Positions 16,381-26,102 of a stretch of 64,000 bases of DNA are shown here, in pieces. Every line of letters begins with the position of its first letter. Positions within the stretch are counted from its first letter, which is position 1. The position numbers and the translations under genes are program-made. The DNA comes from Bradyrhizobium sp. Arg816 (GTDB taxonomy: Bacteria > Pseudomonadota > Alphaproteobacteria > Rhizobiales > Xanthobacteraceae), in contig NZ_JAPRAQ010000028.1 of NCBI RefSeq assembly GCF_029989365.1, positions 44,845 to 108,844 of the forward strand, given 5' to 3'. The notes beneath the pieces were generated by a model, which saw nothing but the letters and a program-made list of their open reading frames with translations, was not told the origin of the DNA and did no database searches.

Positions 16381-17685
16381 ATGACAGTGACCGATATTGC
16401 GAGCCGGACCTACAATCATAGCTGGCGGCTGGACCCCATCATCCGCAGCCTGCTGGATACCGACTTCTACAAGCTATTGATGTTACAGATGATTCGGGAG
16501 GATTATCCCGATCAGCAGGTGACCTTCTCGGTCATCAACCGCTCGCGCCATGTGCGGCTGGCCGAGATCATCGACGAGGGCGAGCTGCGCGCCCAGCTCG
16601 ACCACGCCCGCACCATCCGCTTCGCCAAGAAAGAGCTGATCTGGCTTGCCGGTAACACCTTCTACGGCAAGACCCACATGTTCTCGGCGGACTTCATCCG
16701 CTGGCTGGCCGAATTCCGGCTGCCCGAATACGAGCTGCGCAAGGTCGAGGGCCAGTACGAGCTGCATTTCCATGGCCCCTGGACCCACACCACGATGTGG
16801 GAAATTCCGGCGCTCGCCATCCTCAACGAGTTGCGATCGCGCGCCGCGATGAAGGGCCGCGGCCGCTTCGAGCTCGACGTGCTCTATGCCCGCGCCAAGG
16901 CCAAGCTGTGGACCAAGGTCGAGCGGCTGCGCCAGCTCGAGAATTTGCGGCTCTCCGATTTCGGCACCCGCCGCCGCCACGGCTTCCTCTGGCAGCGCTG
17001 GTGCGTCGAGGCGGTGAAGGAAGGCCTGGGCCCGTCCTTCATCGGCACCTCCAACGTGCTGCTGGCGATGGACAATGATCTCGAAGCGATCGGCACCAAT
17101 GCGCATGAGCTGCCGATGGTCGCGGCTGCGCTTGCCAAGGACGACGAGGAGTTGCGCTGGGCGCCCTATCGCATTCTCGACCAATGGCGCCAGACCTATG
17201 GCGGCAACCTCCTGATCGCGCTGCCCGACGCCTTCGGCACCAAATCCTTCCTGCGCGATGCGCCGGAATGGGTCGCCGACTGGACCGGCTTCCGCCCCGA
17301 CAGCGCGCCGCCGATCCAGGCCGGCGAGGAGATCATCGCCTGGTGGGAAAAGAAGGGCCGCAACCCCAAGGACAAGCTGCTCGTCTTCTCCGATGCGATG
17401 GATGTCGGCTCGATCGAGGAGACCTACCACCACTTCTCCGGTCGCTCGCGGCTCTCTTTCGGCTGGGGCACCAACCTCACCAATGATTTCGTCGGCTGCC
17501 CGCCGGACGGCTCGTTCAATCTCGATCCCATCTCGCTGGTCTGCAAGGTGTCGTCGGTTGACGGCCACCCGGCCGTCAAGCTCTCGGATAATCCGGAGAA
17601 GGCGACCGGCATGCCATCCGAGATCGAACGTTATTTGCGCGTGTTCGGCGACGCCGGCCGGGTGCGCAAGCCGGTGCTGGTCTAG
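16381..17685 (+). CDS. pncB: nicotinate phosphoribosyltransferase
   Basis: A 434-residue PncB, which joins nicotinate to phosphoribosyl pyrophosphate in the NAD salvage pathway. Family signs are the start LLDTDFYKLLMLQMI, TFYGKTHMF, the histidine region DFGTRRRHGFLWQRW, FIGTSNVLLAM, and FGWGTNLTNDF near the C-terminus. The length is typical of the bacterial type. It is a single gene with no obvious operon partner. Confidence 0.96.
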   Translation: MTVTDIASRTYNHSWRLDPIIRSLLDTDFYKLLMLQMIREDYPDQQVTFSVINRSRHVRLAEIIDEGELRAQLDHARTIRFAKKELIWLAGNTFYGKTHMFSADFIRWLAEFRLPEYELRKVEGQYELHFHGPWTHTTMWEIPALAILNELRSRAAMKGRGRFELDVLYARAKAKLWTKVERLRQLENLRLSDFGTRRRHGFLWQRWCVEAVKEGLGPSFIGTSNVLLAMDNDLEAIGTNAHELPMVAAALAKDDEELRWAPYRILDQWRQTYGGNLLIALPDAFGTKSFLRDAPEWVADWTGFRPDSAPPIQAGEEIIAWWEKKGRNPKDKLLVFSDAMDVGSIEETYHHFSGRSRLSFGWGTNLTNDFVGCPPDGSFNLDPISLVCKVSSVDGHPAVKLSDNPEKATGMPSEIERYLRVFGDAGRVRKPVLV

Positions 17686-17930
17686 CGCCGGACCAAACTC
17701 TCTCGATCAGGTAAACCGCGCAGGACGAATGCGAGGCATTGATACGCCACGACCGCATCGGTTCCGGTTCGTCGGCATTTGCAACGATCTGCAGGCATCC
17801 GCTTCACGACGCTTTCACCCTGCAGTGCAGTCGCCTGCGTCTTGGGGTCGAGTTAAGCAACTTTCCCCTCTACTTGGCGTTGCAGGCGCGACGCTCCGGT
17901 GGGGTCGTTGATCGATTTGGGGAATGCAGG

Positions 17931-19244
17931 GTGTTTCGCAGAACAGCGACGTCGGCGAAGGAACGCAGTTTCCTTCACGTCATCAAGCTTGTCTCGCCAT
18001 TCGTGATGGTCGTCGTGCTCCAGGCAACGATCGCGGGATTCAGCCTCGAGGTGATGTCATCGGTCCGCGCCTATGTCGCGGGCGAAGCGATGTGGTCGCG
18101 GTCACAGAAGAACGCCGTCTATTTCCTCAACCTCTATCTGCATTCAGGCGAAGCGAGCCAGTTCGCTCACTACCAGGCTTCCCTTGCCGTTCCCATCGGC
18201 GATGAGTTCGCGCGCTGGGCACTCGAGCGCGATCCGGTCGACGTCGAGGCTGCCCGCGTCGGGTTTCTGCAAGGCGGCAACCATCCCGATGACGTTCCGG
18301 GATTGATCTGGCTGTTCCGCTATTTCAGCCGCGTCAGCTTCCTCCAGGAAGCGATCCACGAGTGGGCGGCCACTGATCCCATGCTGCTGGAGCTCAGCGT
18401 CTTCGGCGAGGTCATCCGGTCCGAGCTGGCGCACGGACCCATCGAGGACCGCGACCGCCTGCGGCTGCTGTCGTCGCGGCTCTCGGAGCTCAACACGCAG
18501 TTCACGGTGCATGCAAAGCGGTTCTCGACTGTCCTCGGCGAAGGCTCCCGCGCCATCAAGGTGACGCTGACGTGCATCAACATCGTGGCGGCCGCGACGC
18601 TGATCCTGCTCCTGATCTGGCACACGCGGCGCTTGATGCTGCAACGACAGGCGTTCGAGGATGCGTTGCATGCCGAGAAGGAGCGCCTGGCATGGCAGGC
18701 GTCGCACGACTGGTTGACCGGCCTGTCCAACCGCCGCGCCTTCGAGGGGCGCCTGCAAAGCGTGCTGGACACCACCGCGGCGGGTTCGCTGGGCCTGATC
18801 CTGCTCGACCTCGACCAGTTCAAGAGCGTCAACGACACCTGCGGCCACCTCGCCGGCGACCGCCTGCTCTGCCAGGTCTCGCGCCTGCTGCAACAGGACC
18901 GGGGACCGCATGATCTGGTGGCCCGGCTCGGCGGCGACGAATTCGGCCTGATCCTGCCGCAATGCTCGCCCTCGACCACCGTCGATATCGCCGAACGCCT
19001 GCGCAGATCGCTCGAGCTGTTCACCTTCGCCTGGGATGATCGTTGCTTTGCGGTGACCGCCAGCATCGGCGTCACCTGTATCGCGGACGGCAACACCACG
19101 CTCGAGGACGCCATGCGGCGCGCGGATGCCGCCTGCTACCGCGCCAAGGAAAAGGGGCGCAACCGGGTACAGGTCGACAACGGCAGACCGGACGTCGTCG
19201 TCGTTGCAGCCCGTCCCCGCGAGGCGGTCGCAGCGCGAGGCTGA
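17931..19244 (+). CDS. membrane diguanylate cyclase (GGDEF)
   Basis: About 437 residues. Two membrane helices (about 20-45 and 210-230) flank a roughly 160-residue extracytoplasmic helical domain I do not recognise. A cytoplasmic GGDEF domain follows, with DWLTGLSNRRAFE, LLDLDQFKSVNDTCGH and the intact active site ARLGGDEFGLILP. The inhibitory I-site position just before it reads GPHD rather than RxxD, so product inhibition may be lost. I chose GTG 17931, preceded by a TTGGGGA ribosome-binding stretch; the upstream frame back to 17739 has no membrane-protein character. Confidence 0.88.
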   Translation: MFRRTATSAKERSFLHVIKLVSPFVMVVVLQATIAGFSLEVMSSVRAYVAGEAMWSRSQKNAVYFLNLYLHSGEASQFAHYQASLAVPIGDEFARWALERDPVDVEAARVGFLQGGNHPDDVPGLIWLFRYFSRVSFLQEAIHEWAATDPMLLELSVFGEVIRSELAHGPIEDRDRLRLLSSRLSELNTQFTVHAKRFSTVLGEGSRAIKVTLTCINIVAAATLILLLIWHTRRLMLQRQAFEDALHAEKERLAWQASHDWLTGLSNRRAFEGRLQSVLDTTAAGSLGLILLDLDQFKSVNDTCGHLAGDRLLCQVSRLLQQDRGPHDLVARLGGDEFGLILPQCSPSTTVDIAERLRRSLELFTFAWDDRCFAVTASIGVTCIADGNTTLEDAMRRADAACYRAKEKGRNRVQVDNGRPDVVVVAARPREAVAARG

Positions 19245-19498
19245 TAGGGCATCCGTTTGCGGACATGTCCAACGGCGTCGCGACGGCGAAGCTGTGTGAC
19301 GCCGCAGCCACATTACTCCCAGAAAAACTGCGTCTTTCGCTTTCCGCCACACCGCCTTGCGCGCTGATCCACGATGGCCGGAACCTCCCCCGCTAAACAT
19401 GGCACCAGCCAACGTTGCGGCCCAAATTCCGCTCGGACCGTGCCCAAAAGAGGAGCTTGCAGGTGCTTTGGAATGGTTTGTTGCCCCCGCCCCGGATC

Positions 19499-20517
19499 CG
19501 TCGCACGAAGACGTGTCGGAGGCACGCGCTTCTTTTGAGTACCGCAATCGGCGCTCTTGCTGCCGATAGCGCGCTGTCGTGGTTCACCGTGCCGGCAGAG
19601 GCGCGCTGCCGGACGATATCGCCCTCGCCTACAACAAAGTCTTGGGCGCGCCAGCCGCGAAAGCGCCGGCCTTTGCGGAGCGCTGGACGGCTTGGGGCAC
19701 TGCGTTCGGCGGTACCAACCGCACCAGTGGCGACCCGGTCGTGATCGGCAGTCACGACCTGAGCGCGCGCACCTTCGGCGTTGCGGCCGGTGCCGACTAC
19801 CATTTCGACCGCGATGCGCTGGTCGGTTTCGCGCTGTCGGGCGGCGGCACCAAATGGGACCTCGCGCAGGCGATCGGCGGCGGCAAGAGCGATGCAATCC
19901 AGGCCGGCGTCTACACCGCCGTGCGCACAGGGCCGGTCTATTTCGCCGCCTCTCTCGCAGTGGCCAATCATTGGATGTCGACCGACCGGCTCGCACCGTT
20001 CGGCAACCAGCTCACCGCCAAATTCGACGCGCAAACCGTCGGAGGCCGCGTCGAGGGCGGCTATCGCTTCGCCACGCCGATTGGCGGCTTCACGCCATAC
20101 GCGGCGGCGCAGGCGCGGGCTTTTCGCACACCGACCTATACCGAGGCCGATCTGGCCGGCAGCGGCTTTGGCCTGACCTATCAGGGACGCACGGCCTCCG
20201 ACACACGGAGCGAGCTCGGCGCGCGCTTCGATCGCGCGACGCTGGTCACGCCGAATTCGGTCCTCACATTGCACGGCCGCGCGGCCTGGGCCCATGATTG
20301 GGTGAGCGACCCGACGCTCGTCGCCGCATTCCAGGCGCTGCCCGGCGCGAGCTTCATCGTCAATGGCGCAACGCCAGCCAAGAACACCGCGCTCGCATCC
20401 GCCGATGCCGAGCTGAAGTTTTCGAACGGCGTTGCCCTGTCGGCGAAGTTCGACGGTGAGTTCGCGGCGCGCAGCACCACTTATTCCGGCACCGCGAGCC
20501 TGCGATACGCGTGGTAG
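19499..20517 (+). pseudogene. autotransporter remnant: signal-like start frameshifted from beta-barrel domain
   Basis: The intact reading frame (about 19579-20517) encodes only an outer-membrane autotransporter barrel: RWTAWGTAFGGTNRTSGDP, repeated amphipathic strands, SELGARFDRATLV and a C-terminal aromatic end (LRYAW). No passenger domain is present. Just upstream, in a different frame (19499-19590), is a signal-peptide-like stretch HALLLSTAIGALAADSALSW ending VPAEA. One base of frame shift separates the two, so this looks like an autotransporter gene that lost its passenger and reading frame. A short barrel-only protein from GTG 19579 remains possible. Confidence 0.7.
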
Positions 20518-20530
20518 CCGCTTGGCCTCC

Positions 20531-21178
20531 TCAAGGCGACCGCGCGCCGACCGGCACGATCCCGAGGCCGGCGAGATGCGTATCGACGAATTGCTCGACC
20601 TGCTGGCGCAGCATCTGGGGCGGCACCGCCACCATGCGCTCCTCGAGGCCGAGCGAGATGATGCCGTGCACGGCGGAAAACAGCGTGCGCGACAGCAGCG
20701 CGATCCTCACGTCGTCCGCATCCGGTAGCAACCGCACCAGGGGTGGATGCATCAGCGCGAAAGCGTCCATCACCATCTGAAGGATGTCGTCGGGATAAGG
20801 ACGGTCGTCCTCCATCCGATGCTCGAACAGCGAGCGCAACAGGTTTGCGTGCTCGGCGAAGAATTCGAGATAAGTCTCGGCAAGCCCGTAGAGCTGGCGA
20901 ACGGGATCTTCCCCCGGGACCTCGCCGAGCCGCACCGTGAGGGCCTGAACCGTCTCCCGATTGACCGTCAGGATCACCCCGTCGAAGTCGCCGAACTCGT
21001 TATAGACGCTGCCCACCGAGCAATTGGCGGCCTCCGCAACGTCTCGAACCTTCAATGATCTCAGCCCCTTAGATGAAATTATGCCGCGGGCGATCTCCAG
21101 GATCTGGAGCCTCCGTCGATTTTTTTTCTGGTCGCGTGGCGATTCTTCTTGAACATTGTTCATTTTCAAGCTACTCAT
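20531..21178 (-). CDS. TetR-family transcriptional regulator
   Basis: About 215 residues. The N-terminal helix-turn-helix reads ILEIARGIISSKGLRSLKVR, then DVAEAANCSVGSVYNEFGDF, a standard TetR pattern. The C-terminal ligand domain is helical (TYLEFFAEHANLLRSLFEHR). ATGs at 21178 and 21163 are both possible; one operator copy lies in the first codons and one directly upstream. It is divergent from the small gene at 21215 and upstream of the acyltransferase/synthetase gene, so it may respond to a fatty-acid-like signal; that is inference. Confidence 0.9.
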   Translation of the reverse strand: MSSLKMNNVQEESPRDQKKNRRRLQILEIARGIISSKGLRSLKVRDVAEAANCSVGSVYNEFGDFDGVILTVNRETVQALTVRLGEVPGEDPVRQLYGLAETYLEFFAEHANLLRSLFEHRMEDDRPYPDDILQMVMDAFALMHPPLVRLLPDADDVRIALLSRTLFSAVHGIISLGLEERMVAVPPQMLRQQVEQFVDTHLAGLGIVPVGARSP

Positions 21179-21192
21179 GTGAACATTGTTCA
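21150..21192. promoter_or_regulatory. twin palindromic operators for the TetR regulator
   Basis: Two identical copies of the odd palindrome TGAACATTGTTCA (TGAACA-T-TGTTCA) at 21150-21162 and 21180-21192. Their centres are exactly 30 bases apart, close to three helical turns. They span the start of the TetR gene and the upstream edge of the divergent gene at 21215, so autoregulation and control of the divergent transcript are both likely. Confidence 0.85.
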
Positions 21193-21214
21193 AATTAACC
21201 CGGAGACCGGCAAA

Positions 21215-21481
21215 ATGCAAACCCTAGCTGTTGATATCGCCTCCACCTTCGTCGATGACGCCGCGGCTCTCGTGACCGGACTTGGCCGGGCCGTCCTCAA
21301 GTTCGTGATGGCGCCGGTCGATCGCATTGCAAATGCCTGCGACATTGCCGGCGTGCTCACCGAGCGCCGCGCGACCTTTCGGATGTGGCGGGCCAACCGA
21401 GCCCGTAGCCGTCATGCGGGCCGCCGGTTCAGCCTGCTCGGCCGCCTCTCGCCCTTTCGCCACCTCGCTCATCTCACCTGA
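21215..21481 (+). CDS. small hypothetical protein divergent from TetR gene
   Basis: An 88-residue protein I do not recognise. The first 45 residues could form a short helical region (TFVDDAAALVTGLGRAVLKF), and the C-terminal half is basic (Arg-rich: RRATFRMWRANRARSRHAGRR). A CCCGGAGAC stretch precedes the ATG. It begins 22 bases after the second TetR operator, so it is probably in that regulon. It may be a small membrane-associated or nucleic-acid-binding protein; there is no firm function. Confidence 0.5.
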   Translation: MQTLAVDIASTFVDDAAALVTGLGRAVLKFVMAPVDRIANACDIAGVLTERRATFRMWRANRARSRHAGRRFSLLGRLSPFRHLAHLT

Positions 21482-21547
21482 GGCGGGCGCACCCGGGACG
21501 TTCCGGTCGGCTCGAATGCAAGACCCGGTTGCAAGGAAGGACTTACC

Positions 21548-21790
21548 ATGTCCCGACATTTCGCAGCCGACGTGGCGGCCTTTGGCGATGCGGTTCAACT
21601 TTTCCTCATCGCGCCGCGCGGTATCCGGAAAAGCGCGGCCGGTCCGTCCGAACCACGGCTGCGACCAGATATTTGCGAACCTAACGAGACCATTTGGAGA
21701 CCAACAGGATCGGAAGGGTCGAGGGGAACAGAGCAGGCCGGCAACCGTCGTCATCCAGCCATCGTTCGTTCCGTAAGCTTCCGGTCGTGA
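21548..21790 (+). CDS. possible small protein of unknown function
   Basis: An 80-residue frame preceded by an excellent ribosome-binding stretch (AAGGAAGGAC, six bases before ATG). The sequence (MSRHFAADVAAFGDAVQLFL...) has a helical start, then a basic, low-complexity tail. It lies in the 363-base gap between 21481 and 21845, where I see nothing else. The good start signal argues for translation; the protein itself has no recognised features. Confidence 0.3.
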   Translation: MSRHFAADVAAFGDAVQLFLIAPRGIRKSAAGPSEPRLRPDICEPNETIWRPTGSEGSRGTEQAGNRRHPAIVRSVSFRS

Positions 21791-21844
21791 CGCCTCACCG
21801 ACAACGTAACAATTTCAGGCCGCCTTCCCAAAACAGGACTTGTC

Positions 21845-24800
21845 ATGATCAGGGAATTGATGTCGTCACGCCGCTTCGCGCCGCTGTTCTGGGCGCAATT
21901 TTTCTCGGCGCTCAATGACAACGTGCTCAAGAACGCACTCGTCATCATCCTGCTTTACAGTGCCGCGACCGGTCACGGCGACGCGCTGGTGACGGTCGCA
22001 GGCGCCGTCTTCATCTTCCCCTATTTCATCCTGTCGGGGCTCGGCGGCCAGCTCGCCGACAAATACGTCAAATCGGTCATCGCGCGGCGATTGAAGTTTA
22101 CCGAGATTTTTGCCGCGGCCTTTGCCGCCGCCGGCTTCTTCCTGCATTCGGTGCCGCTGCTGTTCACGGCGCTCGCGCTGTTCGGCGTCATCGCCGCCCT
22201 GTTCGGCCCCGTGAAATACGCCATGCTGCCGGATCAGCTCGAGCTCGGCGAGCTCGCGACCGGCAACGCGCTGGTCGAAGGTGCGACCTTCATGGCCATC
22301 CTGCTCGGCACCGTCGCCGGCGGCCAGTTCGTGGCCGGCTCCGCGCATATGGGCTGGGTTGCTTCGGCGGTGGTCGTGCTGGCCCTGTTGTCATGGGCGT
22401 TCGCTTCCCGCATTCCGCAAACAACGCCCTCCGCGCCTGATCTGCCCGTCGATGCCAATCCCTGGACTTCGACGGTCAGCTTGCTCAAGACGTTGCATGC
22501 CGACCACCGGCTGTGGGACGGCACCGTGATCGTCTCGTGGTTCTGGCTGGTCGGCGCCATCGTGCTGTCGCTGCTGCCGGCACTGGTCAAGGACGTCGTC
22601 GGTGGCACCGAGGGCGTGGTGACGCTGTGCCTTGCGACCTTCGCGATCGGCATTGCCATCGGCTCGCTGTTCGCGGCCAGCCTGAGCCATGTTCGCCCGA
22701 ACCTCGCGCTGGTGCCGATCGGCGCCATCATCATGGGCTTTGCCGGCCTCGATCTCGCCTGGGCCATCGCCGTGACCGCCAAGGGTCAGGATATCGCGGC
22801 GGCCGATTTTGCGACCTCGTTCGCGGGCTTGCGCATGCTGGTCGACTTCGTCGCCTTCGCATTCGGCGGCGGCCTGTTCGTCGTTCCGTCGTTCGCCGCC
22901 GTCCAGGCGTGGTCTGCCCCGAACGAGCGCGCCCGCATCATCGCCGCCGGCAACGTGCTCCAGGCAGCCTTCATGGTGGCCGGCTCGCTGTTCGTCGCGC
23001 TGCTCCAGGCGGGCGGATTGCATGTCGGCTGGATCTTCTTCGGCCTCGGCGTCGCCAGCTTCGGCGCGGTGTGGTTCGTGCTGACCAAGTGGGGCAAGGA
23101 AGGCGTGCGCGACTTCGGCGGACTGCTGTTCCGCGCGCTGTTCCGCACCGAGATTCGCGGGCTCGAGAACCTGCCGCCTCCGGGCACGCGCATGCTGATC
23201 GCGCCCAACCATGTCAGCCTGATCGACGGCCCGCTGCTGCATGCCGTGCTGCCGATCGATGCGAGCTTCGCGGTCGATACCGGCATCTCCAAGGCCTGGT
23301 GGGCCAAGCCGTTCCTGCGGGTGGTCAAGCACTACACCATGGATCCGACCAAGCCGCTGGCCGCGCGCGACTTGATCAAGCTCGTCGCCGCCGGCGAACC
23401 GGTCGTGATCTTCCCGGAAGGACGCATCACCGTCTCCGGCTCGCTGATGAAGGTCTATGACGGCACCGCGATGATCGCGGACAAGGCCGATGCGGTGGTC
23501 GTGCCTGTCCGTATCGAGGGCGCCCAGCGCTCGCATCTCAGCTATCTCAACGGCAGCCAGATCAAGCGCTCGTGGTTTCCGCGGGTGACGGTCACGATCC
23601 TGCCGCCGGTCAAGCTTCCGGTCGATCCGGCGCTGAAGGGCAAGGCACGCCGCAATGCCGCGGGCGCTGCGCTCCAGGACGTGATGATCGACGCCATGGT
23701 CAAGAACGCCATGCTCGACCACACCCTGTTCGAAGCGCTCGGACATGCCTATCGCGACCGCGACACCGGCAAGGTGATCGTCGAGGACGCGCTCGGCACC
23801 AAGCTGACCTATCGCAAGCTGATCCTCGGCGCGCAGGTGTTGAGCCGCAAGCTCGAAACCGGCACGGTGGCCGGCGAGAATGTCGGCGTGTTGCTGCCGA
23901 ATTCCGCCGGCGTCGCCGTCGTCTTCATGGCGCTGCAAAGCATCGGCCGGGTCCCGGCCATGCTCAACTTCTCGGCCGGACCGGTCAACGTCCTCGCCGC
24001 CATGAAGGCCGCGCAGGTCAAGACCGTGCTGACGTCGAAGGCCTTCATCGAGAAGGGCAAGCTCGACAAGCTGATGGCCGCGATCTCTGCGGAAGCCCGC
24101 GTCGTCTATCTCGAGGACGTCCGCGCTTCGATCGGCACCGCCGACAAGATCAAGGGCCTGCTCGCCGGCACCGCACCGCGTGTCGCCCGCCAGGCCAACG
24201 ATCCGGCCGTCGTGCTGTTCACCTCGGGCTCGGAAGGCACGCCCAAGGGCGTGGTGCTGTCCCATCGCAACATCCTTGCGAATGCGGCGCAGGCGCTGGC
24301 GCGGGTCGATGCCAACGCCAATGACAAGGTGTTCAACGTGCTGCCGGTGTTCCACTCATTCGGGCTGACCGGCGGAATGATGATGCCGCTGCTCGCGGGC
24401 ATTCCGATCTACATGTACCCTTCGCCGCTGCACTACCGGATCGTGCCGGAGCTGATCTACCAGACCGGCGCGACGATCCTGTTCGGCACCGACACCTTCC
24501 TCACCGGCTACGCACGCTCGGCGCATGCCTACGACTTCCGCACCCTGCGCCTGGTGATCGCCGGCGCGGAGGCGGTGAAGGATCGCACCCGTCAGGTGTT
24601 CATGGAGCGCTACGGCATCCGCATCCTCGAAGGCTACGGCGTCACCGAGACCGCGCCGGTGCTGGCGATGAACACGCCGATGGCCAACCGTCCCGGCACC
24701 GTCGGCCGCCTGTCACCGCTGATGGAAAGCCGCCTCGATCCGGTCCCCGGCATCGAGGAAGGCGGCCGCCTCTCGGTGCGCGGACCGAACGTGATGCTCG

Positions 24801-25249
24801 GTTACCTCAGGGCCGAAAACCCTGGCGTGCTCGAACCGCTCGCCGAGGGCTGGCACGACACCGGCGACATCGTGGCGATCGACGCAGCCGGCTTCATCAC
24901 CATCAAGGGACGCGCCAAGCGCTTCGCCAAGATCGCGGGCGAAATGGTCTCGCTGTCGGCGGTCGAGAGCATCGCGACGGCGCTGTGGCCGCAGGCCGCC
25001 TCGGTCGCCGTGTCGATCCCCGACCAGCGCAAGGGCGAGCGCATCGTGCTGCTGACGACGGAGAAGACCGCCGAACGCAGCGCGATGCAGGGCCAGGCCA
25101 AGGCAATCGGCGCATCCGAGCTGACCGTGCCCGCGGCGATCATGGTGGTCGACAAGGTACCGTTGCTCGGCACCGGCAAGACCGACTATGTCACGGCAAC
25201 GACGATGGCCCGCGAGCAGGCCTCCTCGCCGGAGCGCGAGGTTGCGTGA
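21845..25249 (+). CDS. three-domain MFS / phospholipid acyltransferase / acyl-ACP synthetase (Aas/LplT-like fusion)
   Basis: A 1134-residue fusion. Residues about 1-410 are a major-facilitator transporter (LplT-like, FWAQFFSALNDNVLKNALVI). Residues about 425-610 are a PlsC-type acyltransferase with NHVSLIDGPLLH and FPEGRITVSGSL. The rest is an AMP-forming acyl-activating domain with LFTSGSEGTPKGVVLSH, EGYGVTETAPVLAM and WHDTGDI. It would import lysophospholipid, activate a fatty acid and re-acylate the lipid, so it is a membrane-repair system in one chain. The start ATG follows an AACAGGACTTGTC stretch. It is a single gene, possibly under the nearby TetR regulator. Confidence 0.92.
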   Translation: MIRELMSSRRFAPLFWAQFFSALNDNVLKNALVIILLYSAATGHGDALVTVAGAVFIFPYFILSGLGGQLADKYVKSVIARRLKFTEIFAAAFAAAGFFLHSVPLLFTALALFGVIAALFGPVKYAMLPDQLELGELATGNALVEGATFMAILLGTVAGGQFVAGSAHMGWVASAVVVLALLSWAFASRIPQTTPSAPDLPVDANPWTSTVSLLKTLHADHRLWDGTVIVSWFWLVGAIVLSLLPALVKDVVGGTEGVVTLCLATFAIGIAIGSLFAASLSHVRPNLALVPIGAIIMGFAGLDLAWAIAVTAKGQDIAAADFATSFAGLRMLVDFVAFAFGGGLFVVPSFAAVQAWSAPNERARIIAAGNVLQAAFMVAGSLFVALLQAGGLHVGWIFFGLGVASFGAVWFVLTKWGKEGVRDFGGLLFRALFRTEIRGLENLPPPGTRMLIAPNHVSLIDGPLLHAVLPIDASFAVDTGISKAWWAKPFLRVVKHYTMDPTKPLAARDLIKLVAAGEPVVIFPEGRITVSGSLMKVYDGTAMIADKADAVVVPVRIEGAQRSHLSYLNGSQIKRSWFPRVTVTILPPVKLPVDPALKGKARRNAAGAALQDVMIDAMVKNAMLDHTLFEALGHAYRDRDTGKVIVEDALGTKLTYRKLILGAQVLSRKLETGTVAGENVGVLLPNSAGVAVVFMALQSIGRVPAMLNFSAGPVNVLAAMKAAQVKTVLTSKAFIEKGKLDKLMAAISAEARVVYLEDVRASIGTADKIKGLLAGTAPRVARQANDPAVVLFTSGSEGTPKGVVLSHRNILANAAQALARVDANANDKVFNVLPVFHSFGLTGGMMMPLLAGIPIYMYPSPLHYRIVPELIYQTGATILFGTDTFLTGYARSAHAYDFRTLRLVIAGAEAVKDRTRQVFMERYGIRILEGYGVTETAPVLAMNTPMANRPGTVGRLSPLMESRLDPVPGIEEGGRLSVRGPNVMLGYLRAENPGVLEPLAEGWHDTGDIVAIDAAGFITIKGRAKRFAKIAGEMVSLSAVESIATALWPQAASVAVSIPDQRKGERIVLLTTEKTAERSAMQGQAKAIGASELTVPAAIMVVDKVPLLGTGKTDYVTATTMAREQASSPEREVA

Positions 25250-25294
25250 GCATCACGATCGTCGCACCGGCGGAGACCCGGTGCGACGGTCCCT

Positions 25295-25861
25295 TCACCT
25301 GAGCAGGAGATAGCGGACCGGGTTGTCGTCACACTGCCCCGCTCCGCACTCCAGCACGGTGGACAGCAGATTTGCGGCGACCAGCAACGCGAAGATCGCG
25401 CACACCACGTTCGATGCCGGCCCGCCCATCGGCGCATCCCCGTCTCGCTCGCCGGCCATATCCTTGAGAACGAAGACGAGCGCGACGTAGCAGATGACGC
25501 CGACGGCCGCGATCAGTGCCCAGGTGTAGAAGTGCAGCCCAAACAGCGCCGAGCCGTATCCGGGGTCGCCGGGCGCAAGATGCAGCGATACCTGCCGCAT
25601 CGAGATGAAGCCGGTGACGAGGCTGGCCATGAGGATCATCGCGTAGTGAGACCCGCGTTCACCGAGGCGCATGTTGAACAGGAACCCCATGCCGACCGCG
25701 ATGAACCCGGCCCTTTGCAAGAGGCAAAGCGGACAGGGCAGCTCGCCGAGCGCAAGCTGATAGGTGAACGCCACCGTCAGGATCAACGAGATCCCGAGCA
25801 TCCCAAGCATGTTCAGGATCGTGCCGACCGGCCGTTGCTCGCTCATCTCTGCAGTGCCCAT
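25295..25861 (-). CDS. DsbB-like disulfide bond formation membrane protein
   Basis: About 188 residues with four membrane helices and the redox pair CPLC in ALGELPCPLCLLQRAGFI; a second Cys pair near the C-terminus (ECGAGQC) may be the other redox site. This matches the DsbB/BdbC family that re-oxidises thiol oxidases using quinone. ATG at 25861 or 25846 is possible. It lies 10 bases after the tiny DUF5993-like gene, the usual pairing, and downstream of tcuAB on the same strand. Confidence 0.85.
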   Translation of the reverse strand: MGTAEMSEQRPVGTILNMLGMLGISLILTVAFTYQLALGELPCPLCLLQRAGFIAVGMGFLFNMRLGERGSHYAMILMASLVTGFISMRQVSLHLAPGDPGYGSALFGLHFYTWALIAAVGVICYVALVFVLKDMAGERDGDAPMGGPASNVVCAIFALLVAANLLSTVLECGAGQCDDNPVRYLLLR

Positions 25862-25871
25862 CTCGACACCG

Positions 25872-26030
25872 TCAGAACGAGAATTTGAGCGGATCGGTCG
25901 CGTGGTGGAAGAACCATGCGACGGTGACCACGACTGTAGCGCTCCAGAGCGCATAGCTCAGTCCCACGCGCGAACGCCAGACACTCGCGCAGCCCGCGAG
26001 CGCCAGCAGAAAAGGCAGAAACATGTACAT
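25872..26030 (-). CDS. tiny DUF5993-like membrane protein
   Basis: A 52-residue frame: MYMFLPFLLALAGCASVW, a short polar turn, then YALWSATVVVTVAWFFHH and a DPLKFSF ending. It forms two hydrophobic helices with a polar loop. As I recall, a small two-helix family called DUF5993 has this start and end and is regularly found beside DsbB-like proteins; here it ends 10 bases before the DsbB-like start. A second ATG two codons in is possible. Its role is unknown, presumably a partner of the DsbB-like protein. Confidence 0.75.
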   Translation of the reverse strand: MYMFLPFLLALAGCASVWRSRVGLSYALWSATVVVTVAWFFHHATDPLKFSF

Positions 26031-26102
26031 GAGCGCGGGCTCCCAAAGCGATTCGCTCTCTGCGCGAACGGGCCCAAGAGATACGTCAGCCGCGCATGCC
26101 TC

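Noticed and set aside
22391..24355. 654-codon minus-strand frame opposite the acyltransferase/synthetase
   Set aside because: Antisense to a well-supported three-domain gene; low-complexity composition.
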